Shown here: positions 17,046 through 25,617 of the stretch, one piece after another
How the letters are laid out: every line of letters starts with the position of its first letter
Position numbering within the stretch: position 1 is the first letter of the stretch
NCBI GenBank assembly: GCA_021778035.1
Contig: JAJYCY010000011.1
Span: 6,679 to 42,874, forward strand
Direction: 5' to 3'
DNA: 36,196 nucleotides
From: Pseudomonadota bacterium
GTDB taxonomy: Bacteria; Pseudomonadota; Gammaproteobacteria; Acidiferrobacterales; UBA6901
Notes under the pieces: generated by a model
Database searches by the model: none
Seen by the model: the letters and a program-made list of their open reading frames with translations, nothing else
Told to the model about the DNA's origin: nothing
Translations under genes and position numbers: made by a program

Positions 17046-17660
17046 GTGTTTGAACTGGTCAGATCCGGCGGCTGGGTGATGGCGCCGATCATCATCTGCT
17101 CGATTGCCGCGCTGGCGATCATCGGCGAACGGCTGTGGTCCCTGCAGAAGCGCTACGTGGCGCCGGCCGGGACCCTGCCGCAGGTGCGGCAGTGGCTCGA
17201 ACGCAGCGAGCTCGACGGGGCGCGGCTTGCGCTGCTGCGTGACAGTTCGCCGCTCGGGCGCGTACTGGCGGCGGGGCTGGTGAACCGCAGCCACGAGCGT
17301 GGCATCGTCAAGGAGGCGATCGAGGATGCGGGACGGCATGCGGTGCCCGAGCTCGAGCGCTACCTCAATCCGCTCGGCACGATCGCCGCGATCGCTCCGT
17401 TCCTGGGGCTGCTCGGGACCGTGCTCGGGATGATCCGGATGTTTGCCGGCGTCGGCAGCCATGGCCTGGGCGATCCATCGGTGGTCGCTGCCGGCATTTC
17501 GCAGGCGCTGGTGTCGACCGCATCGGGGCTGACGGTCGCGATTCCGAGTCTGATGTTCTACCGCTATTTCCGCGGCCGCGTCGATGCGCTGCTGATCGAC
17601 ATGGAGCAGGAGGCGCTGAAGCTCGTCGAGATCATCCAGGGCACGCGCGAGAGCGCGTAG
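17046..17660 (+). CDS. exbB: MotA/TolQ/ExbB-family proton channel protein
   Basis: A 204-residue inner-membrane protein with three predicted spans (about 10-30, 115-140 and 155-180). The family signature is clear: LNPLGTIAAIAPFLGLLGTVLGMIRMF, then GISQALVSTASGLTVAIPSLMFYRYF. With ExbD it forms a proton-motive-force-driven stator. The start is GTG 17046 after TCAGGT; the first residues FELVRSGGWVMAPIIICS match the family N-terminus. An exbB-exbD pair directly ahead of msbA/lpxK is a known gammaproteobacterial arrangement, and no tonB is present nearby. The pair may energise an envelope process rather than siderophore uptake; that is inference. Confidence 0.92.
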   Translation: MFELVRSGGWVMAPIIICSIAALAIIGERLWSLQKRYVAPAGTLPQVRQWLERSELDGARLALLRDSSPLGRVLAAGLVNRSHERGIVKEAIEDAGRHAVPELERYLNPLGTIAAIAPFLGLLGTVLGMIRMFAGVGSHGLGDPSVVAAGISQALVSTASGLTVAIPSLMFYRYFRGRVDALLIDMEQEALKLVEIIQGTRESA

Positions 17661-17677
17661 CGCGGACGGACGCGACC

Positions 17678-18103
17678 ATGCAATTCCGTCCGAAACGCAT
17701 CGAGGAGCCGGAAATCAACCTGATTCCTCTCATCGACGTGCTGCTGATGGCACTGATTTTCCTGCTGCTGACGACCAGCTTCTCGCGTGAGGCGCAGCTG
17801 CGCCTCGACCTGCCGAGCGCCCACTCCCAGTCAAAAATGCAGCCGGCCACGCTGCGCGTGGCGATCGATGCCCAGGGCCAGTATTTCGTGGGCGGCAAGG
17901 CGCTGCTCAATACGACCGAGAGCGTGCTCAGGCAGGCGATGGCCGAGGCAGCTGCCGGGCAGAAGCATCCGGTGGTCATCATCGAGGCGGACCGGCGCAC
18001 GCCTGAGGGCGCGGTGGTCCGGGTCATGGACGTTGCACGCCAGCTCGGGTTCGTTCATCTGACCTTCGCCACCCAGAAAGCTGCCGGCGGCAGCCCGCCG
18101 TGA
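17678..18103 (+). CDS. exbD: ExbD/TolR-family biopolymer transport protein
   Basis: Partner of ExbB, 141 residues: a short cytoplasmic N-terminus (MQFRPKRIEEPEINLIP), one membrane span (about 18-38) with the proton-translocating Asp at residue 20 in LIDVLLMALIFLLL, and a periplasmic domain ending in VMDVARQLGFVHLTFAT. It lies 17 bases after exbB. Its TGA overlaps the GTG start of msbA (GTGA), so the three genes are probably translated together. Confidence 0.93.
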   Translation: MQFRPKRIEEPEINLIPLIDVLLMALIFLLLTTSFSREAQLRLDLPSAHSQSKMQPATLRVAIDAQGQYFVGGKALLNTTESVLRQAMAEAAAGQKHPVVIIEADRRTPEGAVVRVMDVARQLGFVHLTFATQKAAGGSPP

Positions 18104-19872
18104 GCGCGGTGGCGGGCGCGGAGCCGGCACCGGCACCGGAAACGGGCGCCTACCGCAGACTGCTGCGCTATGCCTTGCCCTACCGCGGCATGTTCGTGGT
18201 GGCGGTGCTGAGCATGGCGGTCACTTCCGGTACCGAAACCGGATTTGCGTGGCTGATGAAGCCGCTGATCAATGTCGGATTTGTCAAACACGATCCGCAC
18301 GCAATCCGCTTTTTTCCGCTGATCATCGTGGCCATTTTCGTGGCGCGCGGGTTCTTCGGTTTCCTGGCCAACTACATCATGAACTGGATCGGGCGCAGGA
18401 TCATCTTTCACCTGCGCAACAGCATGTTCAGCAGGCTCGTGCACCTGCCGAGCCGGTTCTACGACAACAATTCATCGAGCCTGCTGATTTCGAAGCTCAT
18501 CTACGACGTCGAGCAGGTGATGTCGGCCACTACCCGCGCGGTGTCATCGGTCATCAAGGACAGCCTGACGCTGGTTGGCCTGCTCGGTCTCATGCTGTGG
18601 TACAGCTGGCGCCTGACGCTGATCATGCTGCTCGTCGCGCCGGTCATTTCCTATACGGTGACCCGGATCAGCCGCCGCTTCCGGCATTCGAGCCAGCTGA
18701 TCCAGCAGTCGATGGGCGAGATCACGCATGCGGTGCAGGAGGCGATCGGGGGCCAGCGTGTGGTCAAGACCTTCTGCGCGCAGGACACGGAAATCGCGGC
18801 GTTCGGCAGGGTGAACGGACGCAATCAGCACTACGTGATGAAAAAGGCGGCGGTGTCGGCGCTTAATGTCCCGGTGGTGGAACTGCTGGCCGCCATCGGT
18901 ATTGCCGTCGTCATCCAGGTAGCGATCGAGGAGATTGCTGCCAGGCAGATCGATGCCGGCACCTTCGTCTCGTATATCACCGCCACGATGCTGATGATGC
19001 CGGCGCTCAAGCGGCTGACACAGGTCAACGAGGTGGTGCAGACCGGCGTTGCGGCCGCCGGCAGCGTGTTCGCGATGATGGACGAGGAGCCGGAGCCGGA
19101 TCCGGGCACGCGCGAGCTTGAGAGCGTGCGCGGGCAGGTCGAGTACCGCGATGTGAGTTTCAGCTATCCGGGAACGGCGGCTCCGGTGCTCGACAGGGTA
19201 TCGCTGCACATCGAGGCTGGCACAACCCTGGCACTGGTCGGTGCATCGGGAAGCGGCAAGACCACGACGGCCAATCTGCTGGCGCGCTTTTATGTTCCCG
19301 ATTCCGGGGAAATCCTGCTCGACGGGGTCCCCATCGCGGAGCTGCGCCTTGCGAACCTGCGCCATCATATCGCGCTTGTGAGCCAGGACACGGTGCTGTT
19401 TGACGACAGCATCCGCAACAACATCGCCTATGGCCGGACGGCGCCGCCCGATGAGGCGGCCATCGAGGGGGCGGCGCAGGCTGCGCATGTGCTGGAGTTC
19501 GCGCGGCGCATGCCCGAAGGGCTCGATACTGTGGTCGGCGAGCGTGGCGTGCGGCTGTCGGGAGGCCAGCGCCAGCGCATCGCCATTGCCCGGGCGCTGT
19601 ACAAGAACGCGCCGGTGCTCATTCTCGACGAGGCCACTTCGGCACTCGATACGGAATCCGAGCGCCTGGTCCACGATGCGATGCAGCAGCTCATGCGCAA
19701 CCGCACGACGCTCGTGATTGCGCACCGGCTGTCCACGATCGAGAACGCCGACCGCATCGTGGTGCTCCAGGGCGGCAGGGTGATGGAAGCCGGTGGCCAC
19801 CGCGAACTGCTCGAGCACAACGGGATCTATGCCCGTCTGCATCGCATACAGTTCAATGAGCCCCGCGGCTGA
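18100..19872 (+). CDS. msbA: Lipid A export ABC transporter MsbA
   Basis: Half-transporter that flips lipid A-core across the inner membrane as a homodimer. The 590 residues match MsbA. Six membrane spans occupy about residues 25-310; the nucleotide-binding domain follows, with Walker A GASGSGKTT near 381-389, signature LSGGQRQRIAIARALY, Walker B VLILDEATSALD and H-loop IAHRLST. The subfamily markers HLPSRFYD and FCAQ support MsbA. The start is GTG 18100, overlapping exbD; no closer alternative keeps the first span. Adjacent lpxK and kdsB support the lipid A role. Confidence 0.95.
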   Translation: MSAVAGAEPAPAPETGAYRRLLRYALPYRGMFVVAVLSMAVTSGTETGFAWLMKPLINVGFVKHDPHAIRFFPLIIVAIFVARGFFGFLANYIMNWIGRRIIFHLRNSMFSRLVHLPSRFYDNNSSSLLISKLIYDVEQVMSATTRAVSSVIKDSLTLVGLLGLMLWYSWRLTLIMLLVAPVISYTVTRISRRFRHSSQLIQQSMGEITHAVQEAIGGQRVVKTFCAQDTEIAAFGRVNGRNQHYVMKKAAVSALNVPVVELLAAIGIAVVIQVAIEEIAARQIDAGTFVSYITATMLMMPALKRLTQVNEVVQTGVAAAGSVFAMMDEEPEPDPGTRELESVRGQVEYRDVSFSYPGTAAPVLDRVSLHIEAGTTLALVGASGSGKTTTANLLARFYVPDSGEILLDGVPIAELRLANLRHHIALVSQDTVLFDDSIRNNIAYGRTAPPDEAAIEGAAQAAHVLEFARRMPEGLDTVVGERGVRLSGGQRQRIAIARALYKNAPVLILDEATSALDTESERLVHDAMQQLMRNRTTLVIAHRLSTIENADRIVVLQGGRVMEAGGHRELLEHNGIYARLHRIQFNEPRG

Positions 19873-21037
19873 TCCGGCATACGGAAGCCGTCTGCTGTGG
19901 CTATGGTGGCAGGGTCTGCGTGACCGCCTGCACGGCAATCATCGCCGCGCCAGTGCGCGCTGGGGCCATCTGCGGCCACCCCCCGGATCCGGAAGGCTTG
20001 TCTGGGCCGAGGCCGGGGGAACGGAAGACAGCGTACGGCTGGCCGCCGGGTTGCTGCAGGCGCTGTCCGCGACGCAGCGCGACCTGCGGCTGGTGCTCTC
20101 CTTCGAACAGGAGTATCCGCAGCTTGCCGGGCGAATGCTCGACGGTCTGCGGGATACGGCGTACGGTTACGGGCCAGCGGATCCGGCGCGTGCCGTACGG
20201 CGCACCCTGCGTGCCCTGGCTCCCTCCGGCGTGCTCATGGTCGCGCGTCATCCGGCGCCCAACCTGTGTGCAGGGCTCGAAACGACGGGCGTACAGTGCG
20301 TGGCGGTGCACACGCCGGTGGCGAAAAAAGGCCGTTTTGAAGCTGCCTACCCGGCCGACCGGGAGCAGGAGGAGGCCTGGATACGCTGCCGCCGGGCGGG
20401 ACACGTCGCACCGCGTGCGGATCTCATGACCCTGCTCGTCGAAGCGCAGGTCGATCCGAACTTTCGCGTGCTGCTGTGTGGCGGGCAGGATTGTTCGGTC
20501 TGGTGCATGCTTGGCGTGGACCACCGGCAGTGCCGGCAGATCGACGCCTGGTGGCGTGCATCGGGTCTCGCACGGCGCGGCGTGCTGCTGGTCGCTGCGG
20601 AACACTGCCGGCGTCCGCCGGCTGCATGGCAGCGCATCAGCAGCTGGGACCGTACTGCACCCGGCATCGGGGCCGTGCTGCTGCTCGACGACCGGCGCTG
20701 GTTCGCGGCAGCAGCAGCGTCGAGCGATGCAATCCATCTGGGAGACTGCGATGCCTGGACATTCTGGCAGGCACTGGCCGGAGGCTGTCCGGTGACGGTT
20801 TCCGGTCGCGCCGCGGTGCTGGGACGCTTCGACGCGGACAGCATTTCGGCGCTGCCGGCGGATCTTCTGGCGGAAGTGCGGGACCTGGCGGTGCTGGAGC
20901 GGTTCTGGTCGCAGATGCAGGCCGACCCGATCGGCCTGCGCCAGCGTGGCGATGTCCTGCGACGGCTGTTCTGGGGTGAGCGGCGGCGGGCCGGAGAAGT
21001 GAGCCGCGAGCTGCTGGATCGGGTGTCGGCATGGTAA
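19856..21037 (+). CDS. Divergent Kdo-transferase-like (WaaA/KdtA fold) protein
   Basis: A 393-residue protein I recognise only in part. The layout resembles the N-terminal domain of Kdo transferase. Its opening RLLWLWWQGLRDRL fits the WaaA entry region. RLVWAEAGGTEDSVRLAAGLLQAL lines up with the WaaA segment of form xWxHAxSVGExxAAxPL, and GVLMVARHPAPNLCAGLETTGVQ with LLxxExELWPNLL. In WaaA the first segment holds the catalytic Glu of SVGE; here it reads AGGTED, and the Glu of ELWPN is also missing. The C-terminal half (about 200-393) shows Rossmann-like strands (RRGVLLVAAE) without clear motifs. It overlaps the end of msbA by 17 bases and lpxK by 7, so it belongs to the lipid A operon. It may be an inactive paralogue or a glycosyltransferase of altered specificity. 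Confidence 0.7.
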   Translation: MSPAADPAYGSRLLWLWWQGLRDRLHGNHRRASARWGHLRPPPGSGRLVWAEAGGTEDSVRLAAGLLQALSATQRDLRLVLSFEQEYPQLAGRMLDGLRDTAYGYGPADPARAVRRTLRALAPSGVLMVARHPAPNLCAGLETTGVQCVAVHTPVAKKGRFEAAYPADREQEEAWIRCRRAGHVAPRADLMTLLVEAQVDPNFRVLLCGGQDCSVWCMLGVDHRQCRQIDAWWRASGLARRGVLLVAAEHCRRPPAAWQRISSWDRTAPGIGAVLLLDDRRWFAAAAASSDAIHLGDCDAWTFWQALAGGCPVTVSGRAAVLGRFDADSISALPADLLAEVRDLAVLERFWSQMQADPIGLRQRGDVLRRLFWGERRRAGEVSRELLDRVSAW

Positions 21038-22029
21038 GCACGCGCACCACTACCTGGCTGCAGCAGCGCTGGCAGGGCAGATCGGTGCCGGTTCTGGCGC
21101 TGGTTCCGCTCAGCTGGATCTACGGGGCGCTGGTCGGACTGCGCCGACAGCTGTACCACCTGGGCGTGCTGAGGCGGCACAGGCTGGCGGTGCCGGTCAT
21201 CATTGTCGGAAACGTCACCGTAGGCGGAACCGGCAAGACCCCCCTGGTCATCTGGCTCAGCCGGTTTCTGCTGAATGCCGGATACCGGCCGGGCATCATT
21301 ACGCGCGGCTATGGCGGCCAGGCAGCCGCCTGGCCGCAGGCGGTCACGCCGGATTCCGATCCTGCCCAGGTGGGGGACGAGCCGGTACTGCTCGCCCGCG
21401 GCAGCGGATGCCCGGTGGCGGCGGGTCCGGACCGCATTGCCGCGGCGGGGGCTCTGCTTGCCGCGCACCACTGTGATGTGCTGATCAGCGACGACGGCCT
21501 GCAGCACCTGCATCTTGCGCGCGATATCGAAATCGTGGTCATTGACGGACAGCGGCGTTTCGGCAACGGCCTGCTGCTGCCGGCCGGGCCGCTGCGCGAA
21601 CCTGCGGCACGCGCAGGCCTGGCGGATCTGCGTGTCACCCAGGGCAGTGCCCGCGATGGCGAGCACGGCATGGAGCTGCGTGCCGGGCATCTGCGTAACC
21701 TGGCGGATGGCAGGGTGCGGGCGCTGCCGGAGTTTGCGGGGTGCACGGTGCATGCCGTGGCCGGCATCGGGAACCCGGCTCGGTTTTTCGCTGGGCTGCG
21801 TGCGGCCGGGCTGGTGGTGCAGGAACACGCCTTCCCCGATCATCACCGGTTCCGCGCGCAGGATCTGGAATTCGGGGACGGCGCGCCGGTGATCATGACC
21901 GCGAAAGATGCGGTAAAATGTGAACGTTTTGCCCGTCCCGAATACTGGTGCCTCGAGGCGGCGGCGTTTCCGGATGCCGGATTCGGCCCGTCGGTGCTCA
22001 GGCTGCTGAAGGAGAAAAGCGGTGGATAG
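21031..22029 (+). CDS. lpxK: Tetraacyldisaccharide 4'-kinase
   Basis: Phosphorylates the 4' position of the lipid A disaccharide at the inner membrane. The 332 residues match LpxK. An N-terminal membrane-associated helix (about 15-38) precedes the P-loop [27 protein letters not shown] and [20 protein letters not shown] carry the family's second catalytic region, followed by [13 protein letters not shown] 21031 lies within the end of the previous gene. The next gene starts inside the lpxK stop region (GTG 22022), so the cluster is tightly packed. Confidence 0.97.
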   Translation: MVSTRTTTWLQQRWQGRSVPVLALVPLSWIYGALVGLRRQLYHLGVLRRHRLAVPVIIVGNVTVGGTGKTPLVIWLSRFLLNAGYRPGIITRGYGGQAAAWPQAVTPDSDPAQVGDEPVLLARGSGCPVAAGPDRIAAAGALLAAHHCDVLISDDGLQHLHLARDIEIVVIDGQRRFGNGLLLPAGPLREPAARAGLADLRVTQGSARDGEHGMELRAGHLRNLADGRVRALPEFAGCTVHAVAGIGNPARFFAGLRAAGLVVQEHAFPDHHRFRAQDLEFGDGAPVIMTAKDAVKCERFARPEYWCLEAAAFPDAGFGPSVLRLLKEKSGG

Positions 22030-22201
22030 GAAACTACTGGACATTCTGGTCTGTCCCGTCTGCAAGGGCCCGCTGCGCTATGACCGGGCCAAGTCCGAGC
22101 TGGTCTGCAAGGTCGACCGCCTTGCCTATCCGGTACGCGACGACATTCCCGTGATGCTGGAGGAAGAGGCGCGGCGGATCCCCGAGGAAGAGGAGCTCTA
22201 G
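22022..22201 (+). CDS. ycaR: Trm112/YcaR-family small zinc-ribbon protein
   Basis: A 59-residue protein nearly colinear with E. coli Yca[12 protein letters not shown] with Cys11 and Cys14, then [26 protein letters not shown] with Cys29. It starts with GTG 22022 and overlaps the lpxK stop by 8 bases. The C-terminus is acidic. Homologues occupy the same place between lpxK and kdsB in many gammaproteobacteria. Eukaryotic Trm112 is a methyltransferase partner; the bacterial role is not settled. Confidence 0.93.
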   Translation: MDRKLLDILVCPVCKGPLRYDRAKSELVCKVDRLAYPVRDDIPVMLEEEARRIPEEEEL

Positions 22202-22216
22202 GGTGCGGATGAGGCC

Positions 22217-22966
22217 ATGATTGTCCTGATTCCCTCCCGATACGGCTCGACCCGGCTGCCCGGCAAGGCGCTCGCGGACATTGCCGGAAAGTCGATGATC
22301 GAACGTGTGCATGACTGTGCGCGTGCGAGCGGTGCCCGGCGGGTGGTTGTCGCGACGGATGACCGGCGGATTGCCGCGGTGGTGCAGGGGTTCGGTGGCG
22401 AGGTCTGCATGACTTCTGCCGATCACCGTTCCGGGACCGACCGGATTGCCGAAGCCATCGCGCTGCTCGGGATCGGCGCCGATGAGGTGGTCGTGAACCT
22501 GCAGGGGGACGAGCCGCTGATGCCGCCGGCGCTGATTCGCCGGGTGGCCGATACGCTGCTTGCGCATCCCGAGGCGTCCATGGCAACTGCCGCGCACGCG
22601 ATCCACGACCGGCACGGTTTCCTGGACCCGAACCTGGTGAAGCTCGTGACGGACTGCAACGGATTTGCACTCTACTTCAGCCGCGCCCCGATCCCCTGGC
22701 CCCGCGACGAGGACGCCCGTGCCGGGGAATACGCGGTGGATGCGCTGGGTCATATCGGGATCTACGCATATCGCGCCGGGTTCGTCGGACGCTACGCTGA
22801 CTGGCCGCAGTGTCCGCTCGAACGCATCGAATCGCTCGAGCAGTTGCGTGTGCTCTGGAACGGGGAGCGCATTGCCGTGTGCGAGACGCCGCAGGCGGCG
22901 GCGCGTGGCGTCGATACGCCTGAAGACCTGGAGCGGGTGCGGGCAGTTTTCGCGCGCGGCGCCTGA
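22217..22966 (+). CDS. kdsB: 3-deoxy-manno-octulosonate cytidylyltransferase
   Basis: Makes CMP-Kdo, the sugar donor for the LPS inner core. The 249 residues match KdsB. Nucleotidyltransferase motifs: the N-terminal IPSRYGSTRLPGKAL binding loop, VVVATDD, NLQGDEPLMPPALI, YFSRAPIPWPRD and LGHIGIYAYR, with a C-terminal RGVDTPEDLERVR. GAGG precedes ATG 22217 by a few bases. It fits the preceding lpxK-ycaR genes and shares the Kdo theme with the WaaA-like gene in the same operon. Confidence 0.98.
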   Translation: MIVLIPSRYGSTRLPGKALADIAGKSMIERVHDCARASGARRVVVATDDRRIAAVVQGFGGEVCMTSADHRSGTDRIAEAIALLGIGADEVVVNLQGDEPLMPPALIRRVADTLLAHPEASMATAAHAIHDRHGFLDPNLVKLVTDCNGFALYFSRAPIPWPRDEDARAGEYAVDALGHIGIYAYRAGFVGRYADWPQCPLERIESLEQLRVLWNGERIAVCETPQAAARGVDTPEDLERVRAVFARGA

Positions 22967-23030
22967 GTGTTTACCGGCCAGCCTGTGCTGTGCCGGGGAT
23001 GGGCAGTGAAGCCGGTAACGGAGTCAGGGT

Positions 23031-23534
23031 ATGGTGAGAGTGCTGTTCGTGTGTCTCGGAAACATCTGCCGTTCACCGACGGCGGAAGGGGTGTTCCGCG
23101 CCGTCGTGCGCGCACAGGGTCTGGAACAGGTCATAGAAACCGATTCTGCGGGGACCCATAGCTATCATGTTGGCGATGCGCCGGATGCGCGCGCCCAGGC
23201 CGCAGCTGCACGCCGCGGCATCGATCTGTCCGGTCTGCGGGGGCGTCAGGCGACACGGCGCGATATCGAATCGTTCGATTTCATCCTGGCGATGGACCGG
23301 GAGAATCTGCGGCATCTGCGTGCCTTGAGCCCGCCTGGAATGGAGGGCAAGATCCGGCTTTTTCTCGATTTTGCGCCGTCGCGTCCGGAGCGGGAGGTGC
23401 CTGATCCATACTTCGGCGGCGACGGCGGCTTTGATCGCGTGCTCGATATGGTCGAGGAAGCCGCGACCGGTCTGCTTGAGCATATCCGGCGTGAACGGCT
23501 GCACGCACCCCAGCAGCCGGACCGGGCCCGGTAG
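23031..23534 (+). CDS. Low-molecular-weight protein tyrosine phosphatase
   Basis: A 167-residue phosphatase of the LMW-PTP family. The P-loop CLGNICRSP at residues 8-16 has nucleophile Cys8 and Arg14, and the general acid Asp125 is in VPDPYFGG. The start is ATG 23031 with GGAG at 23020-23023. The gene follows kdsB in many gammaproteobacteria, commonly with murB next; here murB is missing. LMW-PTPs near polysaccharide genes often dephosphorylate BY-kinases, but no such kinase is visible. The substrate is unknown. Confidence 0.94.
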   Translation: MVRVLFVCLGNICRSPTAEGVFRAVVRAQGLEQVIETDSAGTHSYHVGDAPDARAQAAAARRGIDLSGLRGRQATRRDIESFDFILAMDRENLRHLRALSPPGMEGKIRLFLDFAPSRPEREVPDPYFGGDGGFDRVLDMVEEAATGLLEHIRRERLHAPQQPDRAR

Positions 23535-23552
23535 CGGCCAATCACGTCCCGG

Positions 23553-24998
23553 ATGGGAACGGTGCCGGGAACGAAGGAAGACGGACTTCCGGTGGTCATG
23601 GCCTCGGTAAGGGAAGGCGGGTCCGCTGTCTCCGGCACCTGGCTCGCGCGCCTGGGGCTGGCGTTGCGGCGCCATGACCGGGCCGTGCAAAAGCTGCAGT
23701 GGGGCATGACCGTGTGCTATGCGGCGCTGGTGGCAGTGCCTGCATTGCTGCCACTGCCGGGAGCGGACACGCCGCTGTGCGACGATTTCACGCGCTATGC
23801 GCGATTCATCCTTTGGGGTATCTGGTGGCCGCTCGTGATCCTTTCGGTCATGACCCTCGGTCGCAGCTGGTGCGGTCTGTTCTGTCCGGAGGGCGCGCTC
23901 AGCGAATGGGTCTCGGCTCATGGGGCTGGACGCGGCATTCCGCGCTGGATGAAATGGGGCGGATGGCCCTTTGTTGCCTTTCTTGGCACCACTGTTTTCG
24001 GCCAGCTGACCCGAATCTACCGCTATCCGGAACCGACTTTCCTGATTCTGGGCGGATCCACGGCCGCGGCCATGGCAGTGGGGCTCGCCTATGGCCGCGG
24101 CAAGCGCGTATGGTGCCGGCATCTGTGTCCGGTCTCGGGGGTGTTCGCGTTGCTGGCGAAGGTAGCGCCGGTCCATTTCCGGACCGACCGTGACGCCTGG
24201 GACTCGGCGCCGGCCGGACATCGCACCAGCCGTGCCCATGCCGTCAACTGTGCCCCGCTGATCAGCATCCGGCGGCTCGAAAGCGCGTCTGCCTGCCACA
24301 TGTGTGGACGCTGCGCCGGAGAGCGGGGCGCCGTGGCGCTGCGCGGGCGCCCGCCGGCATCCGAGATTTTCCGGCTGCGTCCCGGGGATACCCTGCCCGG
24401 CGCGCGCGAGACCGGCCGCTGGCCGGCAAGACTGCTTGTCTTTGGAATGCTGGGTGTGGCGCTCGGCGCATTCCAGTGGAGCGTTTCACCGTGGTTCGCC
24501 GATGCGACGCGGGGTGTGGCCGGATGGCTGACCACCCAGGGCGTGATGTGGCCGTTACAGGACCCCGGACACTGGTGGCTGCTTGCCGATTATCCGCGGA
24601 CAGGGGATGTATTCAGCTGGCTCGATGGCGCAATGGTCATTGCTTATATCGGCGCCGAAGCGCTTGTGATCGGAGGATGGGTGGTCGCCTGGATGCGGCT
24701 GGCGGAAGCTGCGACCGGCATTGTGCGGGAACGGTTTGTGGAAGTCCTGATTCCGTTTGCCGGCGTGAGCGTGTTCGTAGGGCTCAGCTTTCTGACGACC
24801 TCCGGGCTTGCGGGCGACCGGGTACCGCTGCGGTGGGCGGACGCGATGCGGATGCTGCTGCTGGCCGCCGCGGCGATCTGGAGTGCGGTGCTGGCGCGGC
24901 GCCTTGCACCCCGCGGACGCGGGGTTGCAGCGGCCGCTACGCTGATTGCGGCGGCACTGCCGCTTGCCGCGTGGACGGTGCAGTGTTACCTGTGGTGA
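23553..24998 (+). CDS. Membrane-bound polyferredoxin (NapH/FtrD-like 4Fe-4S protein)
   Basis: A protein of up to 481 residues with about eight to ten hydrophobic spans. Two inner-membrane Cys motifs, WCGLFCPEGALSEW and WCRHLCPVSGVFALLAK, belong to the NapH/NosR/CcoG type. A soluble ferredoxin-like patch follows, with Cys in NCAPLISI and CHMCGRCAGERG, enough for one 4Fe-4S cluster. Such proteins move electrons between quinol or ferredoxin and a periplasmic partner. The closest resemblance I can name is the polyferredoxin of Ftr-type iron uptake, but no permease, cupredoxin or other partner lies beside it. The start is uncertain: ATG 23553 lacks a Shine-Dalgarno site, and GTG 23592 or ATG 23598 are alternatives. 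It is the first gene of the accessory block. Confidence 0.8.
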   Translation: MGTVPGTKEDGLPVVMASVREGGSAVSGTWLARLGLALRRHDRAVQKLQWGMTVCYAALVAVPALLPLPGADTPLCDDFTRYARFILWGIWWPLVILSVMTLGRSWCGLFCPEGALSEWVSAHGAGRGIPRWMKWGGWPFVAFLGTTVFGQLTRIYRYPEPTFLILGGSTAAAMAVGLAYGRGKRVWCRHLCPVSGVFALLAKVAPVHFRTDRDAWDSAPAGHRTSRAHAVNCAPLISIRRLESASACHMCGRCAGERGAVALRGRPPASEIFRLRPGDTLPGARETGRWPARLLVFGMLGVALGAFQWSVSPWFADATRGVAGWLTTQGVMWPLQDPGHWWLLADYPRTGDVFSWLDGAMVIAYIGAEALVIGGWVVAWMRLAEAATGIVRERFVEVLIPFAGVSVFVGLSFLTTSGLAGDRVPLRWADAMRMLLLAAAAIWSAVLARRLAPRGRGVAAAATLIAAALPLAAWTVQCYLW

Positions 24999-25025
24999 CC
25001 CGGCGTGACCCGGCGTCCCCCCAGC

Positions 25026-25061
25026 ATCCCGCAGGTGTGCGTGGATGACGCTGTGCGGGAT
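25026..25061. repeat. Inverted repeat after the polyferredoxin gene
   Basis: A perfect 8-bp stem ATCCCGCA (25026-25033) and TGCGGGAT (25054-25061) with a 20-base loop, 28 bases after the stop. No T-run follows, so it is at most a weak transcript-end hairpin. Confidence 0.45.
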
Positions 25062-25102
25062 ACCGGGCCGCGCGGCGCAGGGTAGGGCTGTCCAGTCGGG
25101 TA

Positions 25103-25132
25103 CTGACTTGCGTGCTGCCGGACCTCTACAAT
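25103..25132 (+). promoter_or_regulatory. Probable promoter for the racemase remnant and ATPase-PAP2 gene
   Basis: -35 CTGACT (25103-25108), 18-base spacer, -10 TACAAT (25127-25132, one mismatch to TATAAT). The start near 25139 would transcribe the remnant ORF and then the fused ATPase gene. The rest of 24999-25173 shows only the inverted repeat and a short direct repeat (tgacccggcg, twice, near 24998-25017). Confidence 0.45.
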
Positions 25133-25173
25133 GGCGGCAACCCGCCTGGTTTCTCGTGTGGAGACTCTTTGGT

Positions 25174-25617
25174 TTGAAGGTGATCGGTCTTATCGGTGGC
25201 ATGAGCCGGGAATCCGCGATGCTCTCTGACCGGCGCAGCAACCCGGCGTTCGGGCAACACCCGGGCGGATTTTCCTCCGTGACACTGATCCCGGTCGGCG
25301 TGGATTTCCGGGAGAACGGACGGGTTCAGCGCTGCCCGGACCCGGAGGGGGCAGGGCGACGGGTCGCAGGGGGTATGCGGACGCAAGTACTGGCGGGTGC
25401 CCGACTGCGGGTGCCGTGCACTACACTCCTGCACCGGGCGGCTCCGGCAATCGAAGCTGCCGTGATCCTTCCGCTGCCGCACGGCGTTGGGGTCGCCGGT
25501 GGACGGACCGGGCACCGGGAAACGGAGTCTGCCGGCCTGACCGCTACCCGCGTCACACGCGCCATTCCACAGTATCATCCACGGCCTGGTGCGGTAGACA
25601 GCGCGGGGGATCCATGA
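25174..25617 (+). pseudogene. Truncated aspartate/glutamate racemase-family remnant
   Basis: From TTG 25174 (GGAGA nine bases upstream) the frame reads LKVIGLIGGMSRES, almost the N-terminus of YgeA-type racemases (form KxIGLIGGMSWES). Further matches are GVDFRE (family SVDFxE) and PCTTLLHRAAPAIEAAVILPLPH (family CTNTMHKVAxAIEAAVxIPLLH), where the first catalytic Cys survives. Conserved residues are lost: Trp after GMS, the Tyr pair, and the CTNTMH core, changed to CTTLLH. Similarity stops near 25510, about half the normal length, so the second catalytic Cys domain is absent. I read this as a decayed gene, although no stop interrupts the remaining 147 codons. Its TGA overlaps the ATG of the next gene (ATGA), so it may persist as a translated leader. 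Confidence 0.62.

Noticed and set aside
20347-22065. Minus-strand open frame of about 570 codons opposite the WaaA-like gene and lpxK
   Set aside because: No motif, Arg/Ser/Pro-rich composition, and fully covered by lpxK and its neighbour.
24999-25173. A search for an insertion sequence or attachment site at the left edge of the accessory block
   Set aside because: Only a 10-bp direct repeat and one 8-bp inverted repeat are visible; there are no transposase fragments, terminal inverted repeats or tRNA gene.
25416-25613. An N-terminal extension of the ATPase-PAP2 protein upstream of ATG 25614
   Set aside because: The added residues have no similarity to P-type ATPases and overlap the racemase remnant; a Shine-Dalgarno-like GGGGGA supports ATG 25614.
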